Assembly (NCBI GenBank): GCA_964034945.1
Contig: OZ035960.1
Span: 90,981,848-91,045,847 of the forward strand
From: Chrysopilus asiliformis
Taxonomy: Eukaryota; Arthropoda; Insecta; Diptera; Rhagionidae
DNA: 64,000 nucleotides
Direction of reading: 5' to 3'
The position numbers were made by a program, and so were the translations under genes. The notes below the pieces were generated by a model that was given only the letters and a program-made list of their open reading frames with translations, had not been told where the DNA came from and searched no databases. Positions within the stretch are counted from its first letter, which is position 1. Each line of letters starts with the position of its first letter. Of the stretch, positions 12,601 through 23,621 are shown piece by piece.

Positions 12601-15600
12601 AAACTGTTAATACATGGAATTATAAATTTGAAGCATCAAGAAATTTCGACACACTTCTTTTCTTATTTAATTAATTTTTAACGAGAAAAAAATAATTTTT
12701 TTTACAGATTCATTTAAGTTTCATTATTTTACAGATTGGGTTGATGACAAAATTTATAAGCCTCTTAACTTTGATTCTCACAAGTGCAACTTTCCTTCGT
12801 TTTGGAATTAGCGAAGGGTTTACAGGAATTTCCAAAGTACCAAATTTGCACGCAAAGGTTTCTTATGGCACAATTGTCGCATCAATTTATTGTGCTCTGC
12901 AAACGGCTGGATGTGGTTTGGGAGTAATTTCAACATTAAGCAGTTATAATAATTTTCGTCATCATTTACAGAGAAATTCAATCATTTTAACACTTTTAAC
13001 CATTTCCGTGCAACTGATGCAAATTCTTATTCTCTTCGGAGTTTATAATGAAATTCAAGGTAGGAAAATTGTTCTATGATTATTTTAAGTACATTCGCAC
13101 CTCCATATCCTCCAGTTCCTTGATAACTAGATTTTTCTCTATCGCTTTCAAATTCGAGTTGTCGAAGTTCTAATATAAAGGGTGGTTAAATTTTAAGGGC
13201 CGATGTTGAATGTGAACCACACCTAAACGTCAAGTTTTTTTCTGCATTTCATTTGACATTTCTCAATTTCAGACTAACTCAATTTGAACCATGGAAAGAT
13301 ACACAATCGAACAACGCGTTAAAGTTTTTCAGGCTTATTATGAAAATGGGCGTTCAAATCAAAATGCATATCGTGCACTTCGTGATTTTTTCGGTCAATT
13401 TAATCGTCCAAATGTGCGTACAATCGGAAAAATCGTGCAAAAATTTGAGCAAACCGGGTCTGTAGGAGATGTGAAAACACCAGTGCATGCTCGTACAGCT
13501 CGTACTGCAGAAAATATTGCTGCTGTTCGCGATAGTGTGGCTGAAGAGCCGTCCACCTCAACTCGTCGTCGTGCCCAACAATTGCACCTCCCACGCTCGT
13601 CGTTGATGAACATTATGCATAAAGACTTGCATTTACACGCTTACAAGGTGCAATTGACTCAAGAACTAAAGCCTCTTGACCATTTCAAGCGTCGTCAATG
13701 GTCAGAATGGTGGCAAGAAATGGCAACAGTGGATGATCAATTTTCGAAGAAAATCATCTTCAGTGATGAGGCACATTTTCACCTCAGTGGATTCGTCAAT
13801 AAGCAGAACAGCCGCATTTGGGCGAATGATAATCCAAGAGTGATTGTCGAAAAACCAATGCACCCACAAAGAGTGACTGTTTGGTGCGGTTTATGGGCTG
13901 GCGGCATCATCGGCACGATATGCATTTTGATTTGAACGCCCATTTTCATAATAAGCCTGAATAACTTTAACGCCTTGCTCGATTGTGTATCTTTCCATGG
14001 TTCAAATTGAGTTAGTCTGAAATTGAGAAATGTCAAATGAAATGCAGAAAAAAACTTGACGTTTAGGTGTGGTTCACATTCAACATCGGCCCTTGAAATT
14101 TAACCACCCTTTATAAACAAATTTTTTTTTGGTGTATTTTTAGAATCGGTGCGTCATTTAGATTTAGGCATCCAAGGCACTGGAGTGATTGAATTAGTTG
14201 ACCAATTAAAGTTCATATCTTCGCAGTACAGATACTACGTTTGGATTGTTGTGTATGGATTTGTTATAATAAGTTCGCTGGTGATGCCAATGGTATTATT
14301 TTGAATATTTTTATAATTATAAGAAAGCTGAATACACATTTTTTTCCAGTTTATTTTGCCATTTTCGATTTTAACGGCCCTTAGAGATGAATTCAAATTA
14401 CTGCGCTATCACAAAACCAAAACCATTTGTATTTTATGCGCAGCGCTCTTTCTAGTTTCAATTGGTTTTGTTTGGTCGGTAAGTAAAAAATTGATATTCC
14501 GAATAATTTTTCTATCTATTTAACCTGCCTAAAACCAAAAAGTTAAAAATCTATAACTAAAAAGAAACAAATAAGGTGTAAAACCTCTTAAAGCTTTAAA
14601 ACCTCTTAAAACACAGGTGGGAACACCTAAAGATACTTTTCTTTTCTGCAATGCTTCCCGCCTGTGTAACCACTGAGGATTTTTTTTTTGAGCTTGGTTG
14701 TGTCGTTGCCTTGGGCAGGTCGTCCGTTAAGGAAAACTTTCACCCACTCAAACCACTCCCTACACATGATACGAACCCCCTGTCCCGCCAACTTCTAAAC
14801 TATTAAATGGATTTTGATACGGTTTTCAAGGTTGGGCAGTTCGACTATCAAGGAAAAGTTTCACCCATTCAAACGAATCCCTCCCGCATTATACAAGCTC
14901 CATTTCGATTCAACGCACTAATTTTTAAGAAATCACAAACAATTTTGTTTTCATTTGTTTGGAAGTGCGAGATTAAGGTCGCCGGGGATTAAGCTTTTGG
15001 AGATTATGGTCAATTTTGTTGTTCGCGCTTAAAAGATCTTAGTATTAATCTATATTTATTTCTGTTGTACTCATTTTTTCGACTCATCCCTTTGATTTTG
15101 TCAGAAATGTCAAATCATCCCGAGCCATTTTCATTTTGATTCTGAAATGCATAATTGAATACGCCTTAGTGCCGTTTGCACCAACAAAACTTAGCAACTT
15201 ATGTACAACTTAAAAAATTTAAGTCGAAGAATTTCTACGGTTTAAGTAGGCTAACCACAACTTAATTTTTTAAGAATAATACGCGCAAACCGGCCTTAGA
15301 GGCCTTAGAGGTACCTCTTGAAATGTACCTTTTTTGTTCAATTTAGAAATTTTTCAAACTTTATATAGCTACTCGAATTTGGACCCGGCTTCGCCCGGCT
15401 AAAAGCGTGAACAGAAAAAAAACTCAGGAAAACTAAATTCGGTTGGTTCAAAATTAGGTAGCCTGTATGCTGTTCGCTAGTTTTTTCTCTTCGGAAAATG
15501 ATTAAAAAACTAACAAAAATTGTATTCGGTACTTGTATTCGGTATTACTTTACCCCCCTCCGCTTACTCCCCCACCTCTGGGGCTACTTTTTTATGGGTC

Positions 15601-17110
15601 TATGTTGGGGCTGGAGCCCCGACAAACATCTGTGTCAAATTTCAGGCCAATCGGTTCAGTAGTTTCCCCGCGAAAGAGTAACATAGAGGAAGAGCTAAGT
15701 TTCGAGATCACTTTACCCCCTCCCCTTACTCCCCCACCTCTCGGGATACTTTTTAATGAGTCTGTGTTGGGGCTGGATCCCCGACGAACATCTATGCCAA
15801 ATTTCAGGCCAATCGGTTCAGTAGTTTCCCCGCGAAAGAGTAACATAGGGCAAAAACCAAGTTTCGAAATCACTTTTACCCCCTTCCCTTACTCCCCCCA
15901 CTTCTCGGGCTAATTTTTAATGGGTCTGTGTTGGCGCTGGACCCCCGACGAACATCTATGCAAAAGTTCAGGCCAATCGGTTCAGTAGTTTCCCCGCGAA
16001 AGAGTAACGTAGCGCAAAAACTAAGTTTCGAAATCACTTTACCCCCTCCCCTTACTCTCCCCACCTCTCGGGCTACTTTTTAATGGGTCTGAATTGGGGC
16101 TGGACCCCCAACGAACATCTATGCCAAATTTCAGGCCAATCGGTTCAGTAGTTTCCCCGAGAAAGAGTAACATAGCGCAAAAAGTAAGTTTCGAAATCAC
16201 TTTACCCCCTCCCCTTACTCCCCCCACCCCTCGAGCTACTTTTCCGTATGCCTATGTTGGAACCAGAACTACCACAGACACTCATGCCAAATTTCAAGTC
16301 AATCGGTTCAGCCGTTTTTGCGTGAAAGAGGAACAGACAGACAGACAGACAGACAGACACCAACTCATTTTTATATATTAGTATGATGGACACTCGCGGA
16401 GCCAACACGAGTCTAACGACACCTGGTTTATCAAAGTTGGTCACAACGTTTATGCGGCACTAGTACAGTTAATAAAGAATCAGACACATACATATACCCA
16501 TAACACAATACCCTCTCAAATAAAATTGCTACTACTTTAGAATCTCTAAAATACTTTACAAAATTATTTTTTTAATTTTTCAGTTCAAAATAATAGCGGT
16601 TTATTCAGTATTACCAGTACTACAATTGATTTATTATTTCTGTTTGATAATCGGCCTGTTTTATATTCACGGCCAACGGAATTTTATACGGGATGTTCAA
16701 TTCATGACAAAGAAACCATTCAATCCAGTGAAATTAATCTACTTGAAGTATATTTTGCCATTATTCATAGCGACGATTTTGGTAATTCAATAAATTTTAG
16801 ATTCTTTTAAGAAATCTTTCATATTTCTAATTTACTTTAGATTTTCTATTTCTTGGAGACATACAAATTCAAAATATTGGAAAATGTTTTGGAATTTAAG
16901 GATCTTGGAGTCTACATGTGTTTAATACCACTTCCAATAATAGTTTTAGGATATGCAGTTTTTAGAATAATTTTAAGTAAGGGAAAATTCAGTCATCGGA
17001 TTATGATTAATTTCCGCTCGAAGGATTGGTATCCAGCTCCACCAATTTGTAGTGAAGAATGTGAATATCTGTGGATATCAAAAATTAATAATAAAAAAAT
17101 ATCCAAATAG
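9629..17110 (+). CDS. Diverged SLC6-type (NSS) membrane transporter, gene A
   Basis: Nine coding exons: 9629-9812, 9955-10086, 10167-10275, 10331-10415, 12735-13059, 14144-14292, 14350-14478, 16584-16781, 16841-17110. All have GT/AG borders and continuous phase, giving 526 residues. Family membership is shown by the order of segments: 'W..SKEF' before TM1; 'PVIFIESYLGQFSSSGF' after TM2, matching the E...GQ of SLC6; TM6-loop 'GLGVISTLSSYNNF....QRNSI'; 'LRDEF' after TM8; 'RDVQFMTKK' before TM11; and C-terminal 'KDWYPAPP'. The TM1 signature GNVWRFPY and the TM8 LDSSF sodium-site motif are not recognisable, so sodium-coupled transport is doubtful. It is paralogous to the gene at 19570-27611. An initiator-like TCAGTT lies at 9564, and AATAAA about 30 bp after the stop. 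The mariner lies in the intron after exon 5. Confidence 0.85.
11226..11800 (+). repeat. DINE-like repeat family F2, copy 1 (intronic)
   Basis: Starts with the hairpin-like TATACTC...AGTATA, then 'GTTTGTAACGCATCGAAC', 'ATGAACTACACCAGGGTGTT', a degenerate GTCY tetranucleotide patch (CCGTCCGTCTATCGATCCGTC), and 'GAGCTAGAGACTTGAAATTTT'. Related copies are at 20185-21660 (interrupted) and 28740-29342 (inverted). It lies in intron 4 of transporter gene A. Confidence 0.7.
13176..14113 (+). mobile_element. Self-inverted mariner/Tc1-like element
   Basis: The body is 13178-14111, flanked by TA on both sides, with ends AAGGGTGGTTAAATTT / AAATTTAACCACCCTT. The right 199 bp (13913-14111) are an inverted, about 98 percent identical copy of the left 199 bp (13178-13376), including the transposase start codon and first codons. 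The normal 3' half of the transposase gene is therefore missing and replaced by an inverted copy of the 5' end. It sits in the intron between exons 5 and 6 of transporter gene A. Confidence 0.9.
13291..13935 (+). pseudogene. Truncated mariner/Tc1-like transposase
   Basis: The frame opens with ATG and encodes a two-part helix-turn-helix DNA-binding region (about residues 1-120, including 'QNAYRALRDFFG'). The start of the catalytic domain follows with the first acidic residue in 'IIFSDEAHFHLSGFVN', then 'WGLW'-type sequence near residue 200. It then runs about ten codons into the inverted 5' copy and stops. The second and third catalytic acidic residues are absent, so it cannot be an active transposase, though the DNA-binding half is open. 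Many insect elements of this kind are annotated with a DUF4817 N-terminus. Confidence 0.85.
15168..15300. repeat. Small foldback MITE (GCCGTTTGCACC family)
   Basis: Left end TTAGTGCCGTTTGCACC and right end GCGCAAACCGGCCTTAG are approximate inverted repeats around 'AACTTAAAAAATTTAAG'. A related, longer copy lies at 47230-47485. It is in the intron before exon 8 of transporter gene A. Confidence 0.55.
15379..16386 (+). repeat. LINE-tail-like element with 162-163 bp tandem units
   Basis: After a GC-rich lead (GGACCCGGCTTCGCCCGG at 15379), five tandem units of 162-163 bp start at about 15549, 15712, 15875, 16038 and 16201. Each reads TTTACCCCCTCCCCTTACTC..., 'CCAAATTTCAGGCCAATCGG', 'TTCAGTAGTTTCCCCGCGAA'. 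The last unit changes into 'TTTTTGCGTGAAAGAGGAAC', a (CAGA)n array and TTTATATATTAGTATGAT. The final segment resembles the 3' tails of RTE-type LINEs. Open frames across it (for example 15533-15913) are by-products of the repeat. A single-unit copy is at 49397-49680. Confidence 0.75.
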
Positions 17111-17150
17111 AAAGCCATTGTGAATTAATTTGTAGTTCTAATAAAAACAT

Positions 17151-17600
17151 TTGTCTGATGTGAATATCTGATGTGACTTTCTTATACAAAATATACGTTT
17201 CTGTACAATTTACACTATAACCCGACGAATAAAATAGTTTAAATTAATTTTTATTTTACAACAGCTGAAATATCACGATAATGGTGAAAAATATCCATTT
17301 ACGGTAAATGACAAAAATGTGGAGAATTTTAGTGACTTTAATTCTTATTTTAAGTTTTTTGTTTTTCAAAAAACCGTTAGTTTGCAACCAATTCTCAAAA
17401 ATCTAATTTCTATGTTTTAATGAAAATATCTCAATAACGGTAGAGGATTACGGATAACGATAGAAAGCCAAAGGCTAGAGAACTCCATTTCGATTAAATA
17501 ATTTCATACATACAAACAGGAGAAACCCGTTTTTTTATCGAAATAATCTCAAAAAAAACTTAAAAAAAAACAAATAACGATATATCTTGATAACGGCTTG
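17151..17600 (+). repeat. R3 repeat family, copy 2
   Basis: Contains 'CTTATACAAAATATACG' and 'TTTACACTATAACCCGACG', then several 'ATAACGGT'-type steps ('ATATCTCAATAACGGTAG'). It lies just downstream of transporter gene A. The segment near 17210 is the uninterrupted form of the site that holds the hAT-like element at 49125-49323. Confidence 0.65.
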
Positions 17601-18467
17601 AGATCCATAGTTATACTAAATTCTATTGCCTTCAACTTTTGTCATACATAAGACTAGTTAAAAACGCGTGGTTTCAGAGTAAATTGTGAAAAAAGAGAAA
17701 GCAATTTTTAAAAAGCCGCCATTTTGCTTATTTCATGTCTCTAGCTCTAGCAGTTTTTGAGAAATCTTGTACAAAGACTGATAGCCTCACAGACAGAAAG
17801 ACCTTTTTGTAATAATGCTCAAATGTTTTTCAGGCAAAATTAAAAGGTCGAAATTCTTCATGAATACAATACTTTATTATAAATTCTTCGTATAAGAAAG
17901 TAACAAATTCATGAAACAGCAAAATTTGCTAATTGATTACAAAAATCATTTTCCATAATATACAATTTTTAAGAACCGAATAAAGGATGGCGCAACAGGT
18001 GTAACAGAAATTACTTAATTAGGTACATATATTAGAAAATTATGAAGAATGCTAATTCTTCCAAATAGCAAAGCAATCATATCTTCACCCAGAGATTCTA
18101 TAGAAGGAAAGTTTTGTATTCATGACAGAGACCGACTTGAGAATGGAGCCAGATAGAAACTTTCTGATCTGTACGAAATCTGTTTGAGGCAAAATTATGA
18201 CGATGTTCGTGCTTCTGTCTGTCGGCCTGTTCGTTTTACGTATCTTAGAACTCGAAAACGCGTTTTGATATAAGTTCTAAGAAAACGAAAATCGTAGTTT
18301 TTTGTCAACTTTAGGAAAAGTAACGGTCGCTATAAAGGGTACCTCCCATACAATTTTTTTTTTGAAAAAATATTGTTTTTGAAAATTTTTCGAAACCTAT
18401 GAAAATTTCTAGAAACCTAAAATTTATATAACCAAATTTAAATGAAATCAAATTTCCTACATTAATG
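17601..18467. other. Intergenic, partly repeat-derived
   Basis: No gene recognised. 17735-17805 reads 'CATGTCTCTAGCTC', 'TTTTTGAGAAAT' and 'ACAGACAGAAAGACC', an eroded copy of the module described in the findings. Another GTCTGTCGG patch lies near 18220. Confidence 0.4.
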
Positions 18468-18722
18468 CTGTGGTCACAAGGAAAAACCGCTTAAGTCGAG
18501 TTATGTAGTTTTAAAGGTTGGTGAATATTTGAATTCTCCATATTCAGTTCTATATTCTGTCAAAATTTGGTTTTCATGCTGTACCCCTCTGAGGAATGGC
18601 AGAGCAAAAACCATATAACCTAAGTCAGTTTTGCTTGCAAAAACAAAAATAATCAAAACTTTAAACCCAAATTACTCAAAACACGCTTTTTCGACTTAAG
18701 CAGTTTTTCCTTGTGACCACAG
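18468..18722. mobile_element. MITE with CTGTGGTCACAAGG termini
   Basis: CTGTGGTCACAAGGAAAAAC at the left and GTTTTTCCTTGTGACCACAG at the right are near-perfect inverted repeats of about 35 bp. AATG occurs immediately outside both ends as a possible target duplication. The 255-bp element has no coding capacity. Its superfamily is unknown. Confidence 0.75.
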
Positions 18723-19569
18723 AATGGTTTTTATGTATCTCTGACAGTTCTCAAGGTATTTAAAAAAATAAGTAATTTGAAAATCTGTCGAAAATGATGG
18801 GCTATTATGAAAAAAAGTATATAACAAAATTCAAAGGAAATAAAATATCCTGCATTTTTTCTTTAATGGTTTTTACGTAGCTATATTATTTTTGAATATT
18901 TTTTCTGAAACTAAATATTTCAAAGGAAAGTTTTGTGTTGATCACAACTGATATTTTCACTAGACGCGGCACGATTTTTCTCTTTACATCAACAATACAA
19001 AATCAAATATTTAAACTGTTCGTAACCCGAGGCATTTTTTAATTTAAAAAAAAAGTTACGACTATGTTCTTTTGTTAGATGCATATGGTGTAAACTAGAA
19101 AAACTGTATATAAAATTTCGCATAGTATAAACAAAATCGCACCCTTTACCCTATAAACAAAACACAACTGGCAGTTCAAAAATAGCACGTGTTGCGGAAA
19201 AACATGATTAACGTTTTGTTTATGTTTACTAATATCAGGTGCAATGGTTTTAGTTTTATGCGAGGAGCTTATCTCGCCGGCACACTCTTCTTTTTTGGAC
19301 AAACTCCCTAACAAAACCGATTGGGGCGGTTGTTATGAACGAATACACTATAAAATTACACCGCACAGACGCATGCAAGTGTGTTTGAGCAGAATTTGAC
19401 AAACCGAAGAATATTTTTGATACCAAAATCATTTCCCGATGAGTTCTTTATGTTAAAGGTTGGCGCTAACTAAAGTTATGTTCTAAATAAAAGTTTTTGT
19501 GGTTGTTGTTATTATTTTGTTATTGAAATTACATTAAGGTTTGAATAGTTCTCTTCTTGGCCATAAAAA
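18723..19569. other. Intergenic upstream region of transporter gene B
   Basis: No gene or clear repeat recognised. The interval must contain the promoter of the gene starting at 19570, but no unambiguous TATA box or initiator could be assigned. Confidence 0.35.
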
Positions 19570-22500
19570 ATGTCCAACTATATTAATGGAATATTTCGAC
19601 ATGATCCAAATCGGCCACAATGGATCGATGAACGAGAGTTTTGTTTCATTACTTTAGCGTTCTTAATTAGAACTTCCGAATCGTCTACTGTTATACTAAA
19701 CTCAGGTAAGAAATAACATATGCAAATAAGATAAGTGGGATGATAACAAAGATCTGGTAAAACAAGAAAGTGATAGAATTAATTTTTAAGTTCTATGTTT
19801 CACATCACCTCAGAGAAAATGACATCATAAAGCGGTATAAAACAGCATAATTTGTTAGACCGAAACGAATTCACAGCTCCCAATCAGGAAAGAGTGAGGG
19901 CAGCAGTTAATCAACAGCAGGCATTAAATTATATTCGACACGAAGAGCTTTAATACAATTAGTTAAAAGTTTTATCAATAATATCATATCATATCATATG
20001 TTTTTTTTTTTAATTATTCCCGTTAATTATGGATATGACTAGTAGATTTGATTAAATTTGATCTCTTTAGAATTGATGTGATTGCAAAAATTGTCAAAAA
20101 AAAATTTAATCAATTCCATCGTTTGCTAGATTCCGTTTAAGCGTTTAATTTATGAACTCTTTTCAAGTTTTTCGTTAGGCATATGCTTTTTATACTCTAT
20201 ATGATATGTCATATAAGAGTATATTAGATTTAGTATACCATTATTAACGCATCGAACTAATCATCGGACACAAAAATGAACTACACCAGGGTGTTAGGGA
20301 TGACAAAAGATTTGTGGTAAACACCATAAGTTTCGAAAGGATTGAGCTAGAGACCTGAAATTTTTTATAGTTACGTTTCTCGTAAATGGCTAGGCTAAGT
20401 TTTTGAATGAACAAAATCGGACCATTCCTTTCCCCCCTCCCATACATACAAAACCGTTTTTTGCAATTTTCTCCAAAACGGTGAGTGATATTGAAATATT
20501 TATAAAGGTAAAATGTTTTTATACTAGTATGGTGAAACCAAAGGGTATACTAACTTTGCCTTACCGTTTGTAACGCCAAGATCCCGTCATCGCACACAAA
20601 AATGAATTACACCAGTGTGTTTAGAATGATAAACATAACAAAAGCTATAATTGCCAATCTGGCAATTATTGAAAACCCGTATGGTGATATGCGTATCAAA
20701 ATTCGAACAGTTGTACCAAAATTCCACTTTGAAGTCAAACTTTCCAATAAGATTTTTTAAAATTTATTCCAATCGGATTTTGATGTATGGGAGTTTTATG
20801 TAGAATCATATCCTAAATAACTTTTGTTCTTGCACTTTTTTGATAAGATGCACCGTTTTTCAGATATTCACAAAAAACATTTTCGTTTGTATGTGGGGTA
20901 CCCCCCTAATGATCCGTTTTTGCCCATTAACGAACTTAGCCTTGCATTTTACAAAAAACGCATCTGCGCAAAATTTCAAGTCTGTAGCTTAATCCGTGCG
21001 CCCGCAATCCGCGCCACAGACGGACAGACGGACGGACGGACGGACATGCAGAAATTAATTATATACCCTTTGGTTTCACCATACGGGTATAAAAATAATT
21101 AATTTCTGCATGTCCGTCCGTCCGTCTGTCTGTCTGTGGCGCGGATTGCGGGCGCACGGATTGAGCTAGAGACTTGAAATTTTGCACAGGTCCGTTTTTC
21201 GTAAAATGCAAGGCTAAGTTCGTTATTGGGGAAAAATGGACCATTAGGGGAGGTACCCCCCATACGAACGAAAACGTTTTTTGCGAATATCTCAAAAACG
21301 GTGCATCTTATCAAAAAAGTGCAAGAACAAAAGTTCTTTAGGACATGATTCTACATTAAAGTTTCATATATCAAAATCCAATTGGAACAAGTTTTAAAAA
21401 AATCTTATTGGAAAGTTTGACTTCTTACTGAAATTTTCATACAACTGTTTGCCGTTCACTTAAATCACTATACGGGTTTTCAATAATTGCCAGATTGGCA
21501 ATTATAGCTTTTGTTATGTTTAGAATATAATTTTACATAAATCATCCATAGATCAAAATCCAATCGGACCCCTGCTTCCCCTCTCTCACATACAAATGGA
21601 GTACTTTATTCCTGTACAAATGGATTTTTTAAATAAACATTTTGCCTGTCATCATATATAGTATTTGATGATTGGTCCCTGGCAATTGTAGCTTATGTTT
21701 ACATCTGGTTTGGAGCCGCTTTTTGATTGTTTTTTATTTTAGTACAATCTATTTTTAAACAGTTTTGTGCGAAATCTGCTTCAATTGGTACAATTAGGCG
21801 CACTTGAGATTACCAAAGTACGGCAACAAAATATTGTTATTAGTTAAGAGCAAGTCGTGAAGCGCAAACATTTTCGTTGCTGCTATTTTTATATTCTATA
21901 CTTTACCCCTGACCACTTCGCGATCTAATCCCTACCCTAAAATTATGGTTTTTTAATGGAAGCAATACAAGCGATCACTGACAAGCAGGGATGGTTAACT
22001 AAGTGCAAAAAGATAATTACTACATATATTACGAATTGTGACATTTGTAATACGTAGAAAATTAAATTACGACATTTTACAACCTTTTGCTACATTTTGT
22101 TACACATTATGATGTCGCAAATTCAATGAAATGTCAAAGTCAGTTGTTTGACTTTTTAGTTTCCTTTGATTTGAACAACGAGTAGTTGATAATAAAACTT
22201 TCCCGATTTGATGGAAAGAGTTATTCTAATCTACGAAAAAATACTTTTAGCTATCAGTACCTCACAAACATTGCAATTACTAGATTTAAAAAAAAGAAGA
22301 AAAAAGCATGTTACATTTACATTGTTTACCATAATTTTAGTCTCTGTAAACAATTGTTTACACGTAAAATATGGCGTGAAATACGTTTTGTAAACAATTT
22401 GCACAACACTGCCGAAAAACTCTCCTGAAAATTTTATCGAAATTGGTTCAATGGTTCTCAAGTTTTAAGCGAATAGATAGATACACAAGCTTATTATATA

Positions 22501-23590
22501 ACACTGGCGTACTTTTTTCTCATTTTCTGTTGCATGAGATTTTTTAACTGATCTCAGATATTTTGTTATCGCTGATTTCAAACCTGAAATCGATTTCTCT
22601 TTATAAGCTGTAGTTTTTATAATGTTATATAGCCAGAAGTCTCGGACTATCTTTACAATGATTCCCAAAATTATGGCACAGGCTCCAACGCGTTACATGG
22701 GAGAGATTACTGTATATGCTAAACTGGCTACGCAAAAAATTGGGCGACATTTTGTAACGGACTCAATCGAAAAATGAAAGGAATGAATCCTATTATTGGA
22801 CTGTCTCCTATATATGCGATATATTATCATTTGAAATAGAATTGGTTCCTATAATCCTATCCGTATAGGATTGACTACTTTTTTTATTAGATTCTGTCCA
22901 ATCTAACGGGGACAGACGAAAATTCAACTTATCGAATTAACAAGTTCAATGGGTTTGAAAATATTCGAGATATCAAATAGCTCGAGTAATAAAACGCCCT
23001 GTAATTAAAACATAACAAAAGCTATAATTGCCAATCTGGCAATTATTGAAAACCCGTATGGTGATTTAAGTGAACAGCGAACAGTTGTATCAAAATTCCA
23101 CTTTGAAGTCAAATTTTCCAATAAGATTTTTTTAAATTTATTCCAATCGGATTTTCATGTATGGGAGTTTTATGTAGAATCATATCCTAAATAACTTTTG
23201 TTCTTGGACTTTTTTGATAAAATTCAGTGTTTTTGAGATATTCAGAAAAAAAGTTTTCGTTCGTATGGGGGGTACCCCCCCTAATGGTCCATTTTCGCCC
23301 ATTAACGAACTTAGCCTCACATTTTACGAAAAACGGATCTGTGCAAAATTTCAAGTCTCTAGCTCAATCCGTGCGCCCGCAATCCGCGCCACAGACAGAC
23401 GGACGGACATGCTAAATTCAACTTTTTTATACCCGTATGGTGAAACCAAAGGGTATATTAACTTTGCCTTACCGTTTGTAACGCCAAGATCCCGTCATCG
23501 CACAAAAAAATGAATTACACCAGTGTGTTTAGAATGATAAAAATATTTAATTTTTGCATGTCCGTCCGTCTGTCCGTCTGTCTGTCTGTC

Positions 23591-23621
<31 letters not shown>

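Noticed and set aside
15533..15913. Proline-rich repeat protein
   Set aside because: The frame follows 162-163 bp DNA repeats and is lost when a unit changes length by one base.
20990..21050. CRISPR-like or regulatory array in the tetranucleotide repeats
   Set aside because: Simple GACR repeats without spacers, in a eukaryotic repeat element.
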